From: an uncultured Rickettsiales bacterium
GTDB lineage: Bacteria > Pseudomonadota > Alphaproteobacteria > Micavibrionales > GCA-2720935
Assembly (NCBI GenBank): GCA_950054255.1
Contig: CATLOR010000002.1
Coordinates: 79,106-143,105 of the forward strand
DNA length: 64,000 nucleotides
Direction: 5' to 3'
Both the position numbers and the translations under genes were made by a program. The notes below the pieces were generated by a model. That model did not search any database. It had not been told where the DNA came from and saw only the letters and a program-made list of their open reading frames with translations. Numbering within the stretch: the stretch's first letter is position 1; every line of letters begins with the position of its first letter. Below are positions 54,770-63,984 of this stretch, piece by piece.

Positions 54770-55459
54770 ATGAAACAAAAAGCACATATTTTAGTTGTTG
54801 ATGATGATGAGCGTATTCGCTCGTTGCTTGCGCGCTATTTAGTGCGTGAAAACTATTTTGTTTCAACTGCGCACACGGCAGATGAAGCCGATATTCTCAT
54901 GCGTGAAATTGCATTTGATTTAGTTGTGCTGGATGTGATGATGCCTGGTGAGGATGGGTTTTCATTTTGTTCACGTTTAAGAGAAGAAGGAAACACTGTT
55001 CCAATTATCTTGTTAACGGCAAAAGGGGAGTCTCACGACCGTATAGAAGGATTAGAGAAAGGGGCTGATGATTATTTACCAAAACCTTTTGAACCAAAGG
55101 AATTGGTTTTAAGAATAGATTCTGTATTAAGACGTGTAGTGAATAAAAAAACGGCGCTCAAAAAAATTACACTTGGGACATATCATTTTGACCAAGAGCG
55201 GGGCTGTTTGAAAAATGGTGATCAATTAATCGATTTGACAACGGTTGAGGCTAAATTGCTTAGTATTCTTTCAAGTAAACCTGGTGAAATCTATGATCGT
55301 TTTGATTTGGCAGAACAAACCGGACAAGACCCAAGCTCAAGAACAATAGATGTTCAAATTACACGATTGAGAAAAAAAGTTGAACCAGACCCAAAAGTAC
55401 CACGTTATATACAAACGGTACGTGGTAAAGGATATGTATTGAGGCCAGACTATGATTAA
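54770..55459 (+). CDS. OmpR-family response regulator
   Basis: A 229-residue regulator. The receiver domain (about 5-115) has acidic Asp11-Asp12, phospho-acceptor Asp55 in LVVLDVMMPGEDG, Thr83 and Lys105. The C-terminal winged helix (about 135-225) ends RTIDVQITRLRKKVEPDPKVPRYIQTVRGKGYVLRPDYD-like, typical of OmpR. It lies ahead of its kinase with an 8-nt overlap. No SD is visible; the bases before the ATG resemble the anti-SD CCTCCTTA instead. Confidence 0.96.
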   Translation: MKQKAHILVVDDDERIRSLLARYLVRENYFVSTAHTADEADILMREIAFDLVVLDVMMPGEDGFSFCSRLREEGNTVPIILLTAKGESHDRIEGLEKGADDYLPKPFEPKELVLRIDSVLRRVVNKKTALKKITLGTYHFDQERGCLKNGDQLIDLTTVEAKLLSILSSKPGEIYDRFDLAEQTGQDPSSRTIDVQITRLRKKVEPDPKVPRYIQTVRGKGYVLRPDYD

Positions 55460-56807
55460 TATGATTAGCCACCTCTATAAAACAGTAAAATTGTTTTTAA
55501 GACGATTATTGCCCGTATCTCTGTTTGGGCGCTCTCTTTTGATTTTGATCGTCCCTGTTTTATTAACGCAAACAATTGCAACGTTTATTTTCTTTGATCG
55601 TCACTGGGATAATATGACACGAAGATTAGCTGAAGCCGTTGCGGGTGAAGTTGCGATGATTTCAGATCATTTAGAAGAAGATCTAAAAACAAATGAAACG
55701 ATAGAATTTTTATCGGTGGTAGCACGTAAATTGAGTTTAGAGATTAGCGTGAATACAAATGAAACAACGCTACCAGTTGTTCATAAGAATGAGCGATGGG
55801 ATTCTTCTGTTGTGCAAACTGTTGAAGATGCTGTTGAGCGTATTGTTGATCGTCCTTATGTGATTAAAAGTTATGAAGAAGGCGAGAGTGTTGAAATAAG
55901 TGTCGCTCTTAGAGAAGACGGTATTTTAAGTGTTGTTGTTCCTGAAAAAAGATTGTTTTCTTCCACGGCTTATATTTTTCTAGCATGGATGATTGGTGCG
56001 TCTTTATTGTTGATGGGGATAGCGATTGTTTTTATGCGTAATCAAATTAAACCGATTAGACGATTAGCGTGGGCTGCGGATCGTTATGGTCGAGGTTTAG
56101 ATGTTCCTGATTTTAAAGAGAATGGTGCTAGAGAAGTTAGAAAAGCCATGGCTGCTTTTAAAGAGATGCATGAGCGTTTACGTAGGCAAATTGAACAAAG
56201 AACAATTATGTTGGCAGGTGTTTCTCATGATCTAAGAACACCTGTTACGCGTATGAAAATACAACTGGCAATGTTACCAGAGAATGAAGATATCAACGCT
56301 TTGAGAAATGATTTACAAGAGATGGAGAGAATGATCGAAGGATATTTATCTTTTGTAAGTGGGGATGAAGGAGAAGCGCCAACTAAAATTAATTTAAAGG
56401 ATATGATCCATTCTTTAGCAGAGAAAAAAGCAAGAGCTGGTCATGTTCTAGAGCAAGCTGTTCAAAATGATTTAATGTTAACTGTTCGAGCAAATTCTTT
56501 CGAGCGTGCTTTGGGTAATTTGCTAATGAATGCCTTTAAATATGGCGATAAAGTATGGCTCAGAGCGTATCGCTTAGGTGATGTGATTGAGATTGTTATC
56601 GAAGATAATGGTCCAGGTATCCCTGAGGATAAAATGCAAGACGTATTTAAACCTTTTGTTCGTTTGGATGGTTCTCGCAATTTTTCAACAGGCGGTGTCG
56701 GATTGGGCTTGTCAATTGCTCAAGATATTATTCACCATCATGGTGGAGAAATCTTTTTAGAAAAAAGCAATAGGGGCGGATTACGTGTTGTAATTCGTAT
56801 GCCTTAG
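55452..56807 (+). CDS. Sensor histidine kinase, EnvZ-like
   Basis: A 451-residue membrane kinase. Two membrane helices (about 27-48 and 172-194) flank a periplasmic sensor of about 120 residues, followed by a HAMP segment and the phospho-acceptor His259 in AGVSHDLRTPVTRMKI. The ATPase domain shows the N box NLLMNAFKYGD, DNGPGIPED and GGVGLGLSIAQDII. It should phosphorylate the upstream regulator. The pair resembles EnvZ/OmpR; the signal is unknown. A later ATG (55461) is possible. Confidence 0.95.
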   Translation: MINMISHLYKTVKLFLRRLLPVSLFGRSLLILIVPVLLTQTIATFIFFDRHWDNMTRRLAEAVAGEVAMISDHLEEDLKTNETIEFLSVVARKLSLEISVNTNETTLPVVHKNERWDSSVVQTVEDAVERIVDRPYVIKSYEEGESVEISVALREDGILSVVVPEKRLFSSTAYIFLAWMIGASLLLMGIAIVFMRNQIKPIRRLAWAADRYGRGLDVPDFKENGAREVRKAMAAFKEMHERLRRQIEQRTIMLAGVSHDLRTPVTRMKIQLAMLPENEDINALRNDLQEMERMIEGYLSFVSGDEGEAPTKINLKDMIHSLAEKKARAGHVLEQAVQNDLMLTVRANSFERALGNLLMNAFKYGDKVWLRAYRLGDVIEIVIEDNGPGIPEDKMQDVFKPFVRLDGSRNFSTGGVGLGLSIAQDIIHHHGGEIFLEKSNRGGLRVVIRMP

Positions 56808-57385
56808 CGCTTAAATAAAGAGGTGGCAACTTGATCTGCAAAGGTTAAGTTCTTATCTAGTTCGGCCATTGTTTTACTAGAGTCCGTTGTGTCATCTTCA
56901 AGCCATATACGACACGTTTTTAAATATATATAGCTCATGCCAAGAAGTTTAATTTCTCCAGATAAACCAGAATATGGGATACGGGCATAATTTAATAAGT
57001 CGATCATAAGATTTCTAAATGAGGGCACTGTTTTTAATAGTGTTTTAGGGTCTTTTGGAAGCGCATAGATGATGCGTTTTAGTCCGTCTTTATAAGGTGT
57101 TAGCAGGTCAAAACGCTCCATCATAATATCAAACAAACGTTCTTTTGGTGCTTCCTCTTCATCAACAATATCGATTGACGTTAAATATAAAGCTTTTGAA
57201 ATAGAGTCTTCGAAAAAGTCTAAAAAATCATCTTTGCTTTCTAAGAAATGAGGACAATATGTGCCTTCTTCTATTTCTATTTTCTGAGGAGAAAAAGAAA
57301 TCCAACCATGCTCTGAGATAGAAGCAAAGGCGCGCTCTAAAAATAAAGATCCGTTAAAATCTGTTTTTCTTTTTTGTTGGACCAT
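56804..57385 (-). CDS. COQ9/TetR-like protein
   Basis: A 193-residue helical protein with the alphaproteobacterial COQ9 pattern: LFDIMMERFDLLTPYKDGLKRII, then SFRNLMIDLLNYARIP and SYIYLKTCRIWLEDDTTD with TMAELDKNLTFAD near the end. COQ9 in mitochondria binds lipid and supports COQ7 in ubiquinone synthesis. The fold is TetR-like but a DNA-binding role is not evident. It converges on the kinase gene with a 4-nt overlap. Confidence 0.85.
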   Translation of the reverse strand: MVQQKRKTDFNGSLFLERAFASISEHGWISFSPQKIEIEEGTYCPHFLESKDDFLDFFEDSISKALYLTSIDIVDEEEAPKERLFDIMMERFDLLTPYKDGLKRIIYALPKDPKTLLKTVPSFRNLMIDLLNYARIPYSGLSGEIKLLGMSYIYLKTCRIWLEDDTTDSSKTMAELDKNLTFADQVATSLFKR

Positions 57386-57445
57386 TAGGCAAATACGCTT
57401 ATAGTTAGTTGTTAATAAATGAACTATATAAAAAAGGAACTCTCA

Positions 57446-58465
57446 ATGCCAGACTTTAATACGAAATCCTATGATGTTGTCGCTTTAGGGAATGCAATCG
57501 TTGATATTTTAGGGACATGTGATGATACTTTTATTGAAGAATGTGGAATGACAAAAGGTGTTATGCAGCTTCTTTTTAGTGAAGATGAAGCAAGCGCGTT
57601 GTATCAGAAAATGCCAGCCTCTCAGGAAACATCGGGCGGGTCAGCAGCAAACACCATTGCTGTCATTTCCTCTTTAGGTGGAAAAACGGGTTTCATGGGT
57701 AAAGTTTCAGATGATCAATTAGGTCATATTTTTGCACATGATATAAAAGCATCTGGCACAGATTTTACAACACCAGTGTATCAAGGAGATATTTCAACGG
57801 CGAGATGTATGATTCTGGTAACGCCTGATGCAGAGAGAACGATGAACACATATCTTGGGTCCTCTGTTGAGTTTAACCCTGAAGATATTGATTCTGATAT
57901 GATTTCTAAGTCGCGTATTTTGTATTTAGAAGGATATTTATACGATAAACCAAAAGCAAAACAAGCTTTTGATAAGGCTGCTAAAGTTGCTCAAGAAGCA
58001 GGATGTGAAGTTGCCTTAACATTATCAGACCCTTTTTGTGTGGATCGCCACAGAGATGATTTTGTTAAAATCATTACAGAGCGTGTTGATATTTTATTTG
58101 CGAATGAAGATGAGGTGAAAGCGTTATATCCTGAAATGACATTAGAGGACGCCCTTGCAGAACTTAGCAAAACAGTAGAGATTGTTGCTATGACGGTGGG
58201 GGCGAAAGGATCACTGATCTTAAATGATGGAAAAAGATATGAAGTGCCGGCAGTATCCACAAAAGTTGTTGATACAACAGGTGCGGGAGACTCGTATGCG
58301 GGCGGGTTTTTATATGGGTATACTCAAAATAAAGACTTATCTGTTTGCGGTGCGTATGGTTCGGCATGCGCAGGGGCCGTTATATCAACGATAGGTGCGC
58401 GATACAGTGGTGATTTGAACGACGTTGTGTCAACGAGTGTTGCAAAGGAACAAAAAAGTGCTTAG
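57446..58465 (+). CDS. PfkB-family carbohydrate kinase (adenosine kinase-like)
   Basis: A 339-residue ribokinase-type enzyme. Marks are VVALGNAIVDIL, GGSAANTIAVISSLGG, the PfkB signature DTTGAGDSYAGGFLYGYT with the catalytic Asp, and a C-terminal ATP-binding region. Alphaproteobacterial enzymes of this type are often annotated adenosine kinase; the substrate was not confirmed. The ATG at 57446 has an AAGGAA SD; the frame opens earlier at 57419 without one. It overlaps the next gene by 8 nt. Confidence 0.9.
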   Translation: MPDFNTKSYDVVALGNAIVDILGTCDDTFIEECGMTKGVMQLLFSEDEASALYQKMPASQETSGGSAANTIAVISSLGGKTGFMGKVSDDQLGHIFAHDIKASGTDFTTPVYQGDISTARCMILVTPDAERTMNTYLGSSVEFNPEDIDSDMISKSRILYLEGYLYDKPKAKQAFDKAAKVAQEAGCEVALTLSDPFCVDRHRDDFVKIITERVDILFANEDEVKALYPEMTLEDALAELSKTVEIVAMTVGAKGSLILNDGKRYEVPAVSTKVVDTTGAGDSYAGGFLYGYTQNKDLSVCGAYGSACAGAVISTIGARYSGDLNDVVSTSVAKEQKSA

Positions 58466-60179
58466 TAAAAAGAATTTATATGTTTCTGTTCTTGCTTTCT
58501 TTCTGCTTCTTCTAACAACGCATTCTAGTTTTTCAAATGAAGAAATTTGGATGCATGGACTAGCTATGCATGATAAGCCAGCTTTGAAAGAAGGGTTCAC
58601 TCATTTTCCTTATGTGCATGAAGAAGCGCAAAAAGGAGGATCTTTCCGCCAAGCGATGGTTGGTAGCTTTGATAGTCTTAATCCTAATATCGTTAAAGGA
58701 AAAGCTGCGGCGGGTTCAGGTTATTTACTTGGGCGTTTAATGGCGCGTTCATGGGACGAACCTTTTACTTTATATCCATGGATCGCAGAGAAAGTTGCAT
58801 GGGATAAAGAACGTAGTTGGGTTAAATTTAAAATTGATAAGCGCGCTAAGTTTAGCGATGGTCAACCTTTAACCGCGGAAGATGTTTTGTTTTCTTTTGA
58901 AACACTCAAAAAGAAAGGGCGTCCAAATTTTCGCAATGTTTATTCTTTGGTTAAAGAGGCACGGTTAATTGATGATTATACAATCGAATTCACCTTTACT
59001 GAGCAAGCTAATCGTGAAACAGCGATGATTATGGGGTTGATGCCAGTTTATGCGAAACATTATTGGCAAGATAAAGAATTTGAGCAAACAATTTTAGAAG
59101 ACTATGTTTCTAGTGGTGCATATAAAGTGCAGTCAGTCGATGCTGGACGCCAAGTTGTTTATGAACGGATAAAAGATTATTGGGCAGCAGATATTCCTGC
59201 TCTAAAGGGGCATTATAATTTTGATGAGCTTGTGTATGATTATTATCGCGATGCAAATGTTTTGCAAGAATCCTTTAAATCAGGCGCTTTTGATTTGATG
59301 CGAGAACAAGATCCCAATAAATGGAAAACAAATTATAATTATGATGCTGTCGAAGATGGTACATTTGTTAAATATAGCGTTCCTCATCAGCGTCCAGAGG
59401 AAGTGAAATCTTTAATCTTTAATACACGTAAAGAGATTTTCAAAGAGCGTAAAGTTCGTTTAGCCTTAAGAACTGTTTTTGATTTTGATTGGATTAATAA
59501 GACGTTGTTTAATTATTCGTACAACGAAATTAATTCTATCTTTCCCAACTCTCGGTTAGCGGCTGAGCGTCCGTTAAAACAAGAAGAAAAAAGATCCGTT
59601 AGACAAAATTTAAAAAGAGCTGATCAACTTTTAAAAGAGATGGGTTATATTGTAAAAAATGGCATAAGGGTTGATTCTGAAACAGCTATTCCATTTACGT
59701 TTGAAATTTTACTTCAAGACCCATCTCAAGAAAAAGTTGTGTTGTCATATGTTCAATCTTTGAAAAAATTAGGTATTGATGTTTCTGTACGTACTGTTGA
59801 TAGTGCACAATTTTTTGCGCGTTTAAATGATTTTGATTTTGATATGGTGTTATTTAAATGGCATTCAACATTATCACCCGGCAATGAACAGGCTTTTTAC
59901 TGGGGAAGTAAGTTTGCAGATATAAAGGGAAGTCGTAATTATCCCGCCATAAAAGACCCTGAAATAGATTCAATTATTCATTTATTGACACAAGCAAGAA
60001 CAAGAAAAGAATTAATAGAACAGGCGCATGCGCTTGATAAAAAAATCATGCAAGGGATCTATTTTATTCCCCTCTATTACGATGGCTACGACCGTATTAT
60101 TCATCATAAAGATTTAAGATATGGGGATTATACACCCCTTTATGGTCCTATTTTAGAAACTTGGTGGAGAAAGCTTTAA
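58458..60179 (+). CDS. Extracellular solute-binding protein, YejA-like (family 5)
   Basis: A 573-residue periplasmic binding protein of the peptide/oligopeptide ABC transporter family. A signal peptide (about 1-28) is followed by WMHGLAMHDKPALKEGFTHFPYVHEEAQKGGSF, which resembles YejA, then the family motif KAKFSDGQPLTAEDVLFSFE-like. The GTG at 58458 with an AAGGAA SD is preferred to a longer TTG start inside the kinase gene. No permease or ATPase genes (yejB, E, F) are adjacent, so it would work with a transporter elsewhere. Confidence 0.88.
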   Translation: MLSKKNLYVSVLAFFLLLLTTHSSFSNEEIWMHGLAMHDKPALKEGFTHFPYVHEEAQKGGSFRQAMVGSFDSLNPNIVKGKAAAGSGYLLGRLMARSWDEPFTLYPWIAEKVAWDKERSWVKFKIDKRAKFSDGQPLTAEDVLFSFETLKKKGRPNFRNVYSLVKEARLIDDYTIEFTFTEQANRETAMIMGLMPVYAKHYWQDKEFEQTILEDYVSSGAYKVQSVDAGRQVVYERIKDYWAADIPALKGHYNFDELVYDYYRDANVLQESFKSGAFDLMREQDPNKWKTNYNYDAVEDGTFVKYSVPHQRPEEVKSLIFNTRKEIFKERKVRLALRTVFDFDWINKTLFNYSYNEINSIFPNSRLAAERPLKQEEKRSVRQNLKRADQLLKEMGYIVKNGIRVDSETAIPFTFEILLQDPSQEKVVLSYVQSLKKLGIDVSVRTVDSAQFFARLNDFDFDMVLFKWHSTLSPGNEQAFYWGSKFADIKGSRNYPAIKDPEIDSIIHLLTQARTRKELIEQAHALDKKIMQGIYFIPLYYDGYDRIIHHKDLRYGDYTPLYGPILETWWRKL

Positions 60180-60265
60180 TTTAGCTCTTTTCATGTGCCC
60201 AAAATCAAGGTATTTTAAGATCATATTTTTTAACAGAGTTCCAAAAAGGATATATAAGACATAAA

Positions 60266-60793
60266 ATGAACAAACTATCTATTTTATCACTAAGTTTAGT
60301 ATTGATTGCAGGGTTAACAGCATGTAGCCCATACTATGCGAAGAAAAAAGCAAATTATTGGCAACGTGTTGATGCGCGCTCTGCTCTTTATATGCAAGGA
60401 GCAAAAGCCCAACAGTCATTAGAGCAAGACATGGCCTCATGTGTTGTCGAGATAGAAGAGCTCGTTCGTTTAGGAGCTGTGCGTAAATCATTGCCAGAAG
60501 GTGAAGATCAGGGGGCCTATGATATTCCCGAACAAAAAACAGATCCATATTGGAATGTGCCTCAACGATTTGGACATAGATATGTTGATCATTCGCAATA
60601 TCATGATTTTGATAGTTGTATGAGATATAAGGGCTGGAGACGTGTTTCTTATAATGACCCAGCAACAATTGATTTATCACTTGAAACATATAAAAAGCTT
60701 CAAAACCAACGCTTAGGGAACACAAATTCAAGTAGTTCTGTTCCTAAAACAGAAGTGATTTCTGGGCCTCATTATGAGAATGTGAATGAGTAA
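60266..60793 (+). CDS. Putative lipoprotein of unknown function
   Basis: A 175-residue protein with a lipoprotein signal ending in the lipobox LTAC (lipidated Cys near 20). The mature part is polar and contains tyrosine-rich stretches (SPYYAKKKANYW, RFGHRYVDHSQYHDFDSCMRYKGWRRV), two further cysteines and a Ser/Asn-rich C-terminus. No domain is recognised. It is followed by a strong bidirectional terminator. Confidence 0.75.
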   Translation: MNKLSILSLSLVLIAGLTACSPYYAKKKANYWQRVDARSALYMQGAKAQQSLEQDMASCVVEIEELVRLGAVRKSLPEGEDQGAYDIPEQKTDPYWNVPQRFGHRYVDHSQYHDFDSCMRYKGWRRVSYNDPATIDLSLETYKKLQNQRLGNTNSSSSVPKTEVISGPHYENVNE

Positions 60794-60800
60794 TTTTTAA

Positions 60801-60851
60801 AAACAACAAAAAAACGGCGCTCTTAATTGATGCGCCGTTTTTTTTGTTGTT
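60801..60851. terminator. Bidirectional terminator between convergent genes
   Basis: A long stem (about 19 bp with one bulge) pairs 60801-60820 with 60832-60851, with the GC core AACGGCGC/GCGCCGTT, loop of about 11 nt, and A/T runs on both sides. It ends the lipoprotein gene and the convergent GT9 gene. Confidence 0.85.
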
Positions 60852-60855
60852 GAGT

Positions 60856-61818
60856 TTAGAGATTTAATTTCTTTTCTAGATCTTTGACAGCTCTATAGGC
60901 TTTTTTAACGGTTAAGCTATCCATTAAAGGAGCTGTTATTGTGTGAGGGTTGTAGTCTGGAGCACTCGTTAATTCCGCTAATGTTTCATCTGTTCGAGCA
61001 TAACTAGTATGTTGCCCCCAAGGTGCATAAACATCAAATCGGCTAGGGCCAAATAAACCTATGGTTGGTGTTCCACACGCCGCTGCTGTGTGCATGAGCC
61101 CAGAATCGTTTCCTATATAGAAATGACAATTTTCTAGAAGGGAACCAGCCATCTCTGGGCTTGTTTTTGCGATGAAATCTAATCGTTTTTCTTTTTCAAT
61201 AGAGTTTAAGACAGGGGTTGCTAGCTTTTCTTCGCCAGGGGCTGCAAAAATAGCGACATAGCAATTTTCAAAGATAGATCCTTTTTCTGTTCTTAATTTT
61301 TTTAATAATTCAATGAAACGTTCTGTATGCCAAGACTTACCAATCCAATTAGCCGCAGGGCCAATACCGAGTATAAACCCGTCATTTGGCAGAAGCTCTT
61401 GTGCTTTTTGTTTTTGTTCTTTTGTGAAATATAATGTAGGTGCAGGAGAAGGGGAGATATGTACAACTTTTGCAATTTGCTCTACTTTATGAAGATTCTC
61501 TTTCCCTTTTTTGTGCCATACATGTCGTTTTTTACTGCAAAGAAGATACGAAACAGCCGAGCCTCTTAAGTCGACAATAAGATCCCATCTTGTGCTTATG
61601 CATTGTTTCCACAATTCGATCCAATGCCCTTTATAGGGTTTTTTCACAACTGGAATCGTTGTTACAACATTTGGAAAGTTTTGAAATAACCCAATTCCTA
61701 ATTTTCCAGCGGCAACGGTGATTTGACTTTTTGGATATGTCTTACATAAATAATCAAGCATTCCTGTAGAGAGAACAGCATCTCCAAGGCGTGTTGAACT
61801 AATAAATAAAATCTTCAT
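60856..61818 (-). CDS. Glycosyltransferase family 9 (heptosyltransferase-like)
   Basis: A 320-residue GT9 enzyme. The start KILFISSTRLGDAVLSTGMLDYL and the ADP-heptose-binding region YIGNDSGLMHTAAACGTPTIGLFGPS are typical. It likely adds heptose or a related sugar to the LPS core; hldD, which makes the donor, is about 9 kb away. The acceptor cannot be named. It is divergent from ygfZ. Confidence 0.92.
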   Translation of the reverse strand: MKILFISSTRLGDAVLSTGMLDYLCKTYPKSQITVAAGKLGIGLFQNFPNVVTTIPVVKKPYKGHWIELWKQCISTRWDLIVDLRGSAVSYLLCSKKRHVWHKKGKENLHKVEQIAKVVHISPSPAPTLYFTKEQKQKAQELLPNDGFILGIGPAANWIGKSWHTERFIELLKKLRTEKGSIFENCYVAIFAAPGEEKLATPVLNSIEKEKRLDFIAKTSPEMAGSLLENCHFYIGNDSGLMHTAAACGTPTIGLFGPSRFDVYAPWGQHTSYARTDETLAELTSAPDYNPHTITAPLMDSLTVKKAYRAVKDLEKKLNL

Positions 61819-61876
61819 ATTTAATCACTTCCACTTTATAATCTCATTGATTAATTCATATAGAAGAAAGTAAAAA

Positions 61877-62698
61877 ATGACAAATAAAGTTTTTACTCAA
61901 ACCTTAAAAAATAGATCTTTTATCTGTGTGTCTGGAGAAGATCGTTATGAGTTTTTACAAGGGTTAATAACAAATGATATCTATAAACTAAAAGAACAGC
62001 CTCTGATCTATAGTTGGTTTTTAAGCCCTCAGGGAAAATATATGCATGACTTTTTTATCTTTGAAAAGGATAAGCAGCTGTTTATTGATTGTCAAAAATC
62101 ACAACAGGAATCATTATTTAAAAAACTGCGTCTATATAAGCTTAGATCAAAGGTTACGCTTTCTTTTTTTGATGATGTTATAACTGTTTTATCTCTTGAG
62201 ACAAAGGAACAGTTTATCGATGAAAGTTATATAGCTTTAGACCCTAGGCATGTTGATATGGGATGGCGCTTATATATTTTTGGTAATGAGATACAAGAAA
62301 ATTTTGATAAGTTAGAAGTGCCATATGAAGCAAAACGGTATCATTTAGGAATTGCAGAAGGTGATAATGAAATTATCATGAATAAGTCAACCTTATTGGA
62401 ATATCGTATGGATGTTTTTAATGCTGTCGATTTTGATAAAGGCTGTTATATAGGGCAAGAATTGACGGCGCGCATTCATTATCGAGGGCTTCTTAAAAAA
62501 GAAATCGTTCCTTTTAGTATTACAGCCAAGGCAGTTTTTGAGGGTAAAGATATTATGTTAGGCGATAAAAATGTTGGAGAGGTCCGTGGCTATGACAGTT
62601 CGACTGGTCATGGCATTGCTTTGATGAAAAAAGAATACATTACAGAGGCAGGTCACATGTTAAATGATGTGCCTTTGGTGATATTAATGACTATGTAG
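61877..62698 (+). CDS. ygfZ: YgfZ/GcvT-fold iron-sulfur assembly protein
   Basis: A 273-residue folate-binding protein of the YgfZ/IBA57 family. The signature KGCYIGQELTARIHYRG contains the conserved cysteine. It aids repair or assembly of Fe-S clusters such as that in MiaB, and fits with the Fe-S proteins PetA and MutY here. The 3' end overlaps the convergent NADAR-like gene by 8 nt. Confidence 0.93.
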   Translation: MTNKVFTQTLKNRSFICVSGEDRYEFLQGLITNDIYKLKEQPLIYSWFLSPQGKYMHDFFIFEKDKQLFIDCQKSQQESLFKKLRLYKLRSKVTLSFFDDVITVLSLETKEQFIDESYIALDPRHVDMGWRLYIFGNEIQENFDKLEVPYEAKRYHLGIAEGDNEIIMNKSTLLEYRMDVFNAVDFDKGCYIGQELTARIHYRGLLKKEIVPFSITAKAVFEGKDIMLGDKNVGEVRGYDSSTGHGIALMKKEYITEAGHMLNDVPLVILMTM

Positions 62699-63881
62699 TC
62701 TTTAATCTTTTTCTTATACGTTCTTTTCTATTGCGATCAATTTCTTCGCGTCTTTCACGCATCATAGCCTCATGAGCTGTTTCTTTATGAGGTTTAGGTG
62801 GAAGAGGTCTATTCTTTCTTTTTAAGACAGCTCTGTGTTTTTCTTTAAGGCTGGAAGATGCATGGAAATCAGTTTTTACATTTGACTCTTTTCCTGTTGA
62901 TTCAGCGCTATGCTCATCATGTTTCATGTGAACAGCTTTTCTAAGAGGCGTTGCTTTTACTGGTTCTTTAAATTTTGTATTTGAAACGTAATAGTAAAAA
63001 CGTTTTCTGAGTTCGGCTTTCTCTTCATTACCTTCTGGTGATGTTGTTGAAATAACAAAGGCATGGACATTTCTGTTACTCATGACATGCAAACCCTTTA
63101 AATATTTTTTTGGTATTTCTTCTATTTTCAAGTTGATAGTCTTACCGTTATCGAGGGGGGTGGTTATTGTATTCTTATCGGTTGATATATACGTAAATGT
63201 GCTTAAAAGGGTGTGAATTGTATATGCAGGGCCATGCTGCTTTTGTTTTTCTTGCACAATACGATTTAAGGAGGTGAATGTACCTTCTTTGATATCAATA
63301 ACAAAATGGAAATCGCCAGCAATATGTGTAAAAAGATCTGATTGTTTATCAATGTCTACAATAAAAGGAATATCATCCATTTTATGTTCTAGTTCGTCAG
63401 CAATATCTTTTAGGGTATTTCCTAAGGTGTTGATGCCAGATTCTCGTTCTAATTTGGATTGGATATCGGCGATTTGACGAGAAGATATGTCGATATCTTT
63501 TCCTAAGATTGGATGTTGCCTCGAACAATAAATTAAAGGCCTAGAGCTTTTTGCCTTTAAAAAAGAAGCGAGATCTCTGTTTTGAGTAAATTTTAAGAGG
63601 CATCCATCTTTTAAAATTTCGGCATGCCCTTCTTCCCATTTTGTTTCATTTATAGGCTTGATGTTGCGCGCTAATCGTCGTTGTTCGCGTACATCGTGGG
63701 CATTAAAAATTTTTTCAGCTGCGTCAAGGTCGCCAAAAAAGAGCGCTTTTTGATAGTAGTAATATTGATTAAGGCTGTTATAGCGCATGCCTTTTTTGTC
63801 AGCAAAAGAACAGAGCCAATCCAAGCCGAGGGGGCCTGAATTAAAGAAATAATGATTGCCGGTTTCAATTGCTGCTGTCAT
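62691..63881 (-). CDS. NADAR-like domain protein with long basic C-terminal region
   Basis: A 396-residue protein. Residues 10-130 resemble the NADAR (YbiA, COG3236) fold: LNQYYYYQKALFFGDLDAAEKIF, ARNIKPINETKW and LLKFTQNRDLASFLKA, then HPILGKDI. Active NADAR proteins cleave N-glycosidic bonds of riboflavin intermediates or remove ADP-ribose from guanosine. Here the canonical VE before the QYY block is LN, and the WGxG-type motif is ILGKD, so catalysis is doubtful. Residues 140-300 match nothing I know. The C-terminal 85 residues are very basic and contain RPLPPKP, an SH3-ligand-like motif. No signal peptide is visible. A divergent housekeeping role or an effector are both possible. Confidence 0.6.
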   Translation of the reverse strand: MTAAIETGNHYFFNSGPLGLDWLCSFADKKGMRYNSLNQYYYYQKALFFGDLDAAEKIFNAHDVREQRRLARNIKPINETKWEEGHAEILKDGCLLKFTQNRDLASFLKAKSSRPLIYCSRQHPILGKDIDISSRQIADIQSKLERESGINTLGNTLKDIADELEHKMDDIPFIVDIDKQSDLFTHIAGDFHFVIDIKEGTFTSLNRIVQEKQKQHGPAYTIHTLLSTFTYISTDKNTITTPLDNGKTINLKIEEIPKKYLKGLHVMSNRNVHAFVISTTSPEGNEEKAELRKRFYYYVSNTKFKEPVKATPLRKAVHMKHDEHSAESTGKESNVKTDFHASSSLKEKHRAVLKRKNRPLPPKPHKETAHEAMMRERREEIDRNRKERIRKRLKTT

Positions 63882-63954
63882 TCCCTGATCTTATTTTTTT
63901 TTATTTTTTTATAGTCATAACTATCGTATGGGGATTACATGAAACTGTCAATCG

Positions 63955-63984
63955 AAAAAAGGCCACTTAAAAAAGTGGCCTTTT
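63955..63984. terminator. Intrinsic terminator near the window end
   Basis: The stem AAAAGGCCACTT pairs with AAGTGGCCTTTT around a 4-nt A loop, with A and T runs on both sides. It lies upstream of the NADAR-like gene, so it probably ends a gene beyond 64000 on the minus strand. Confidence 0.8.

Noticed and set aside
60279..60731. 150-codon antisense ORF within the lipoprotein gene
   Set aside because: The plus-strand frame has a lipobox signal and a terminator; the antisense frame has no start signals or known domain.
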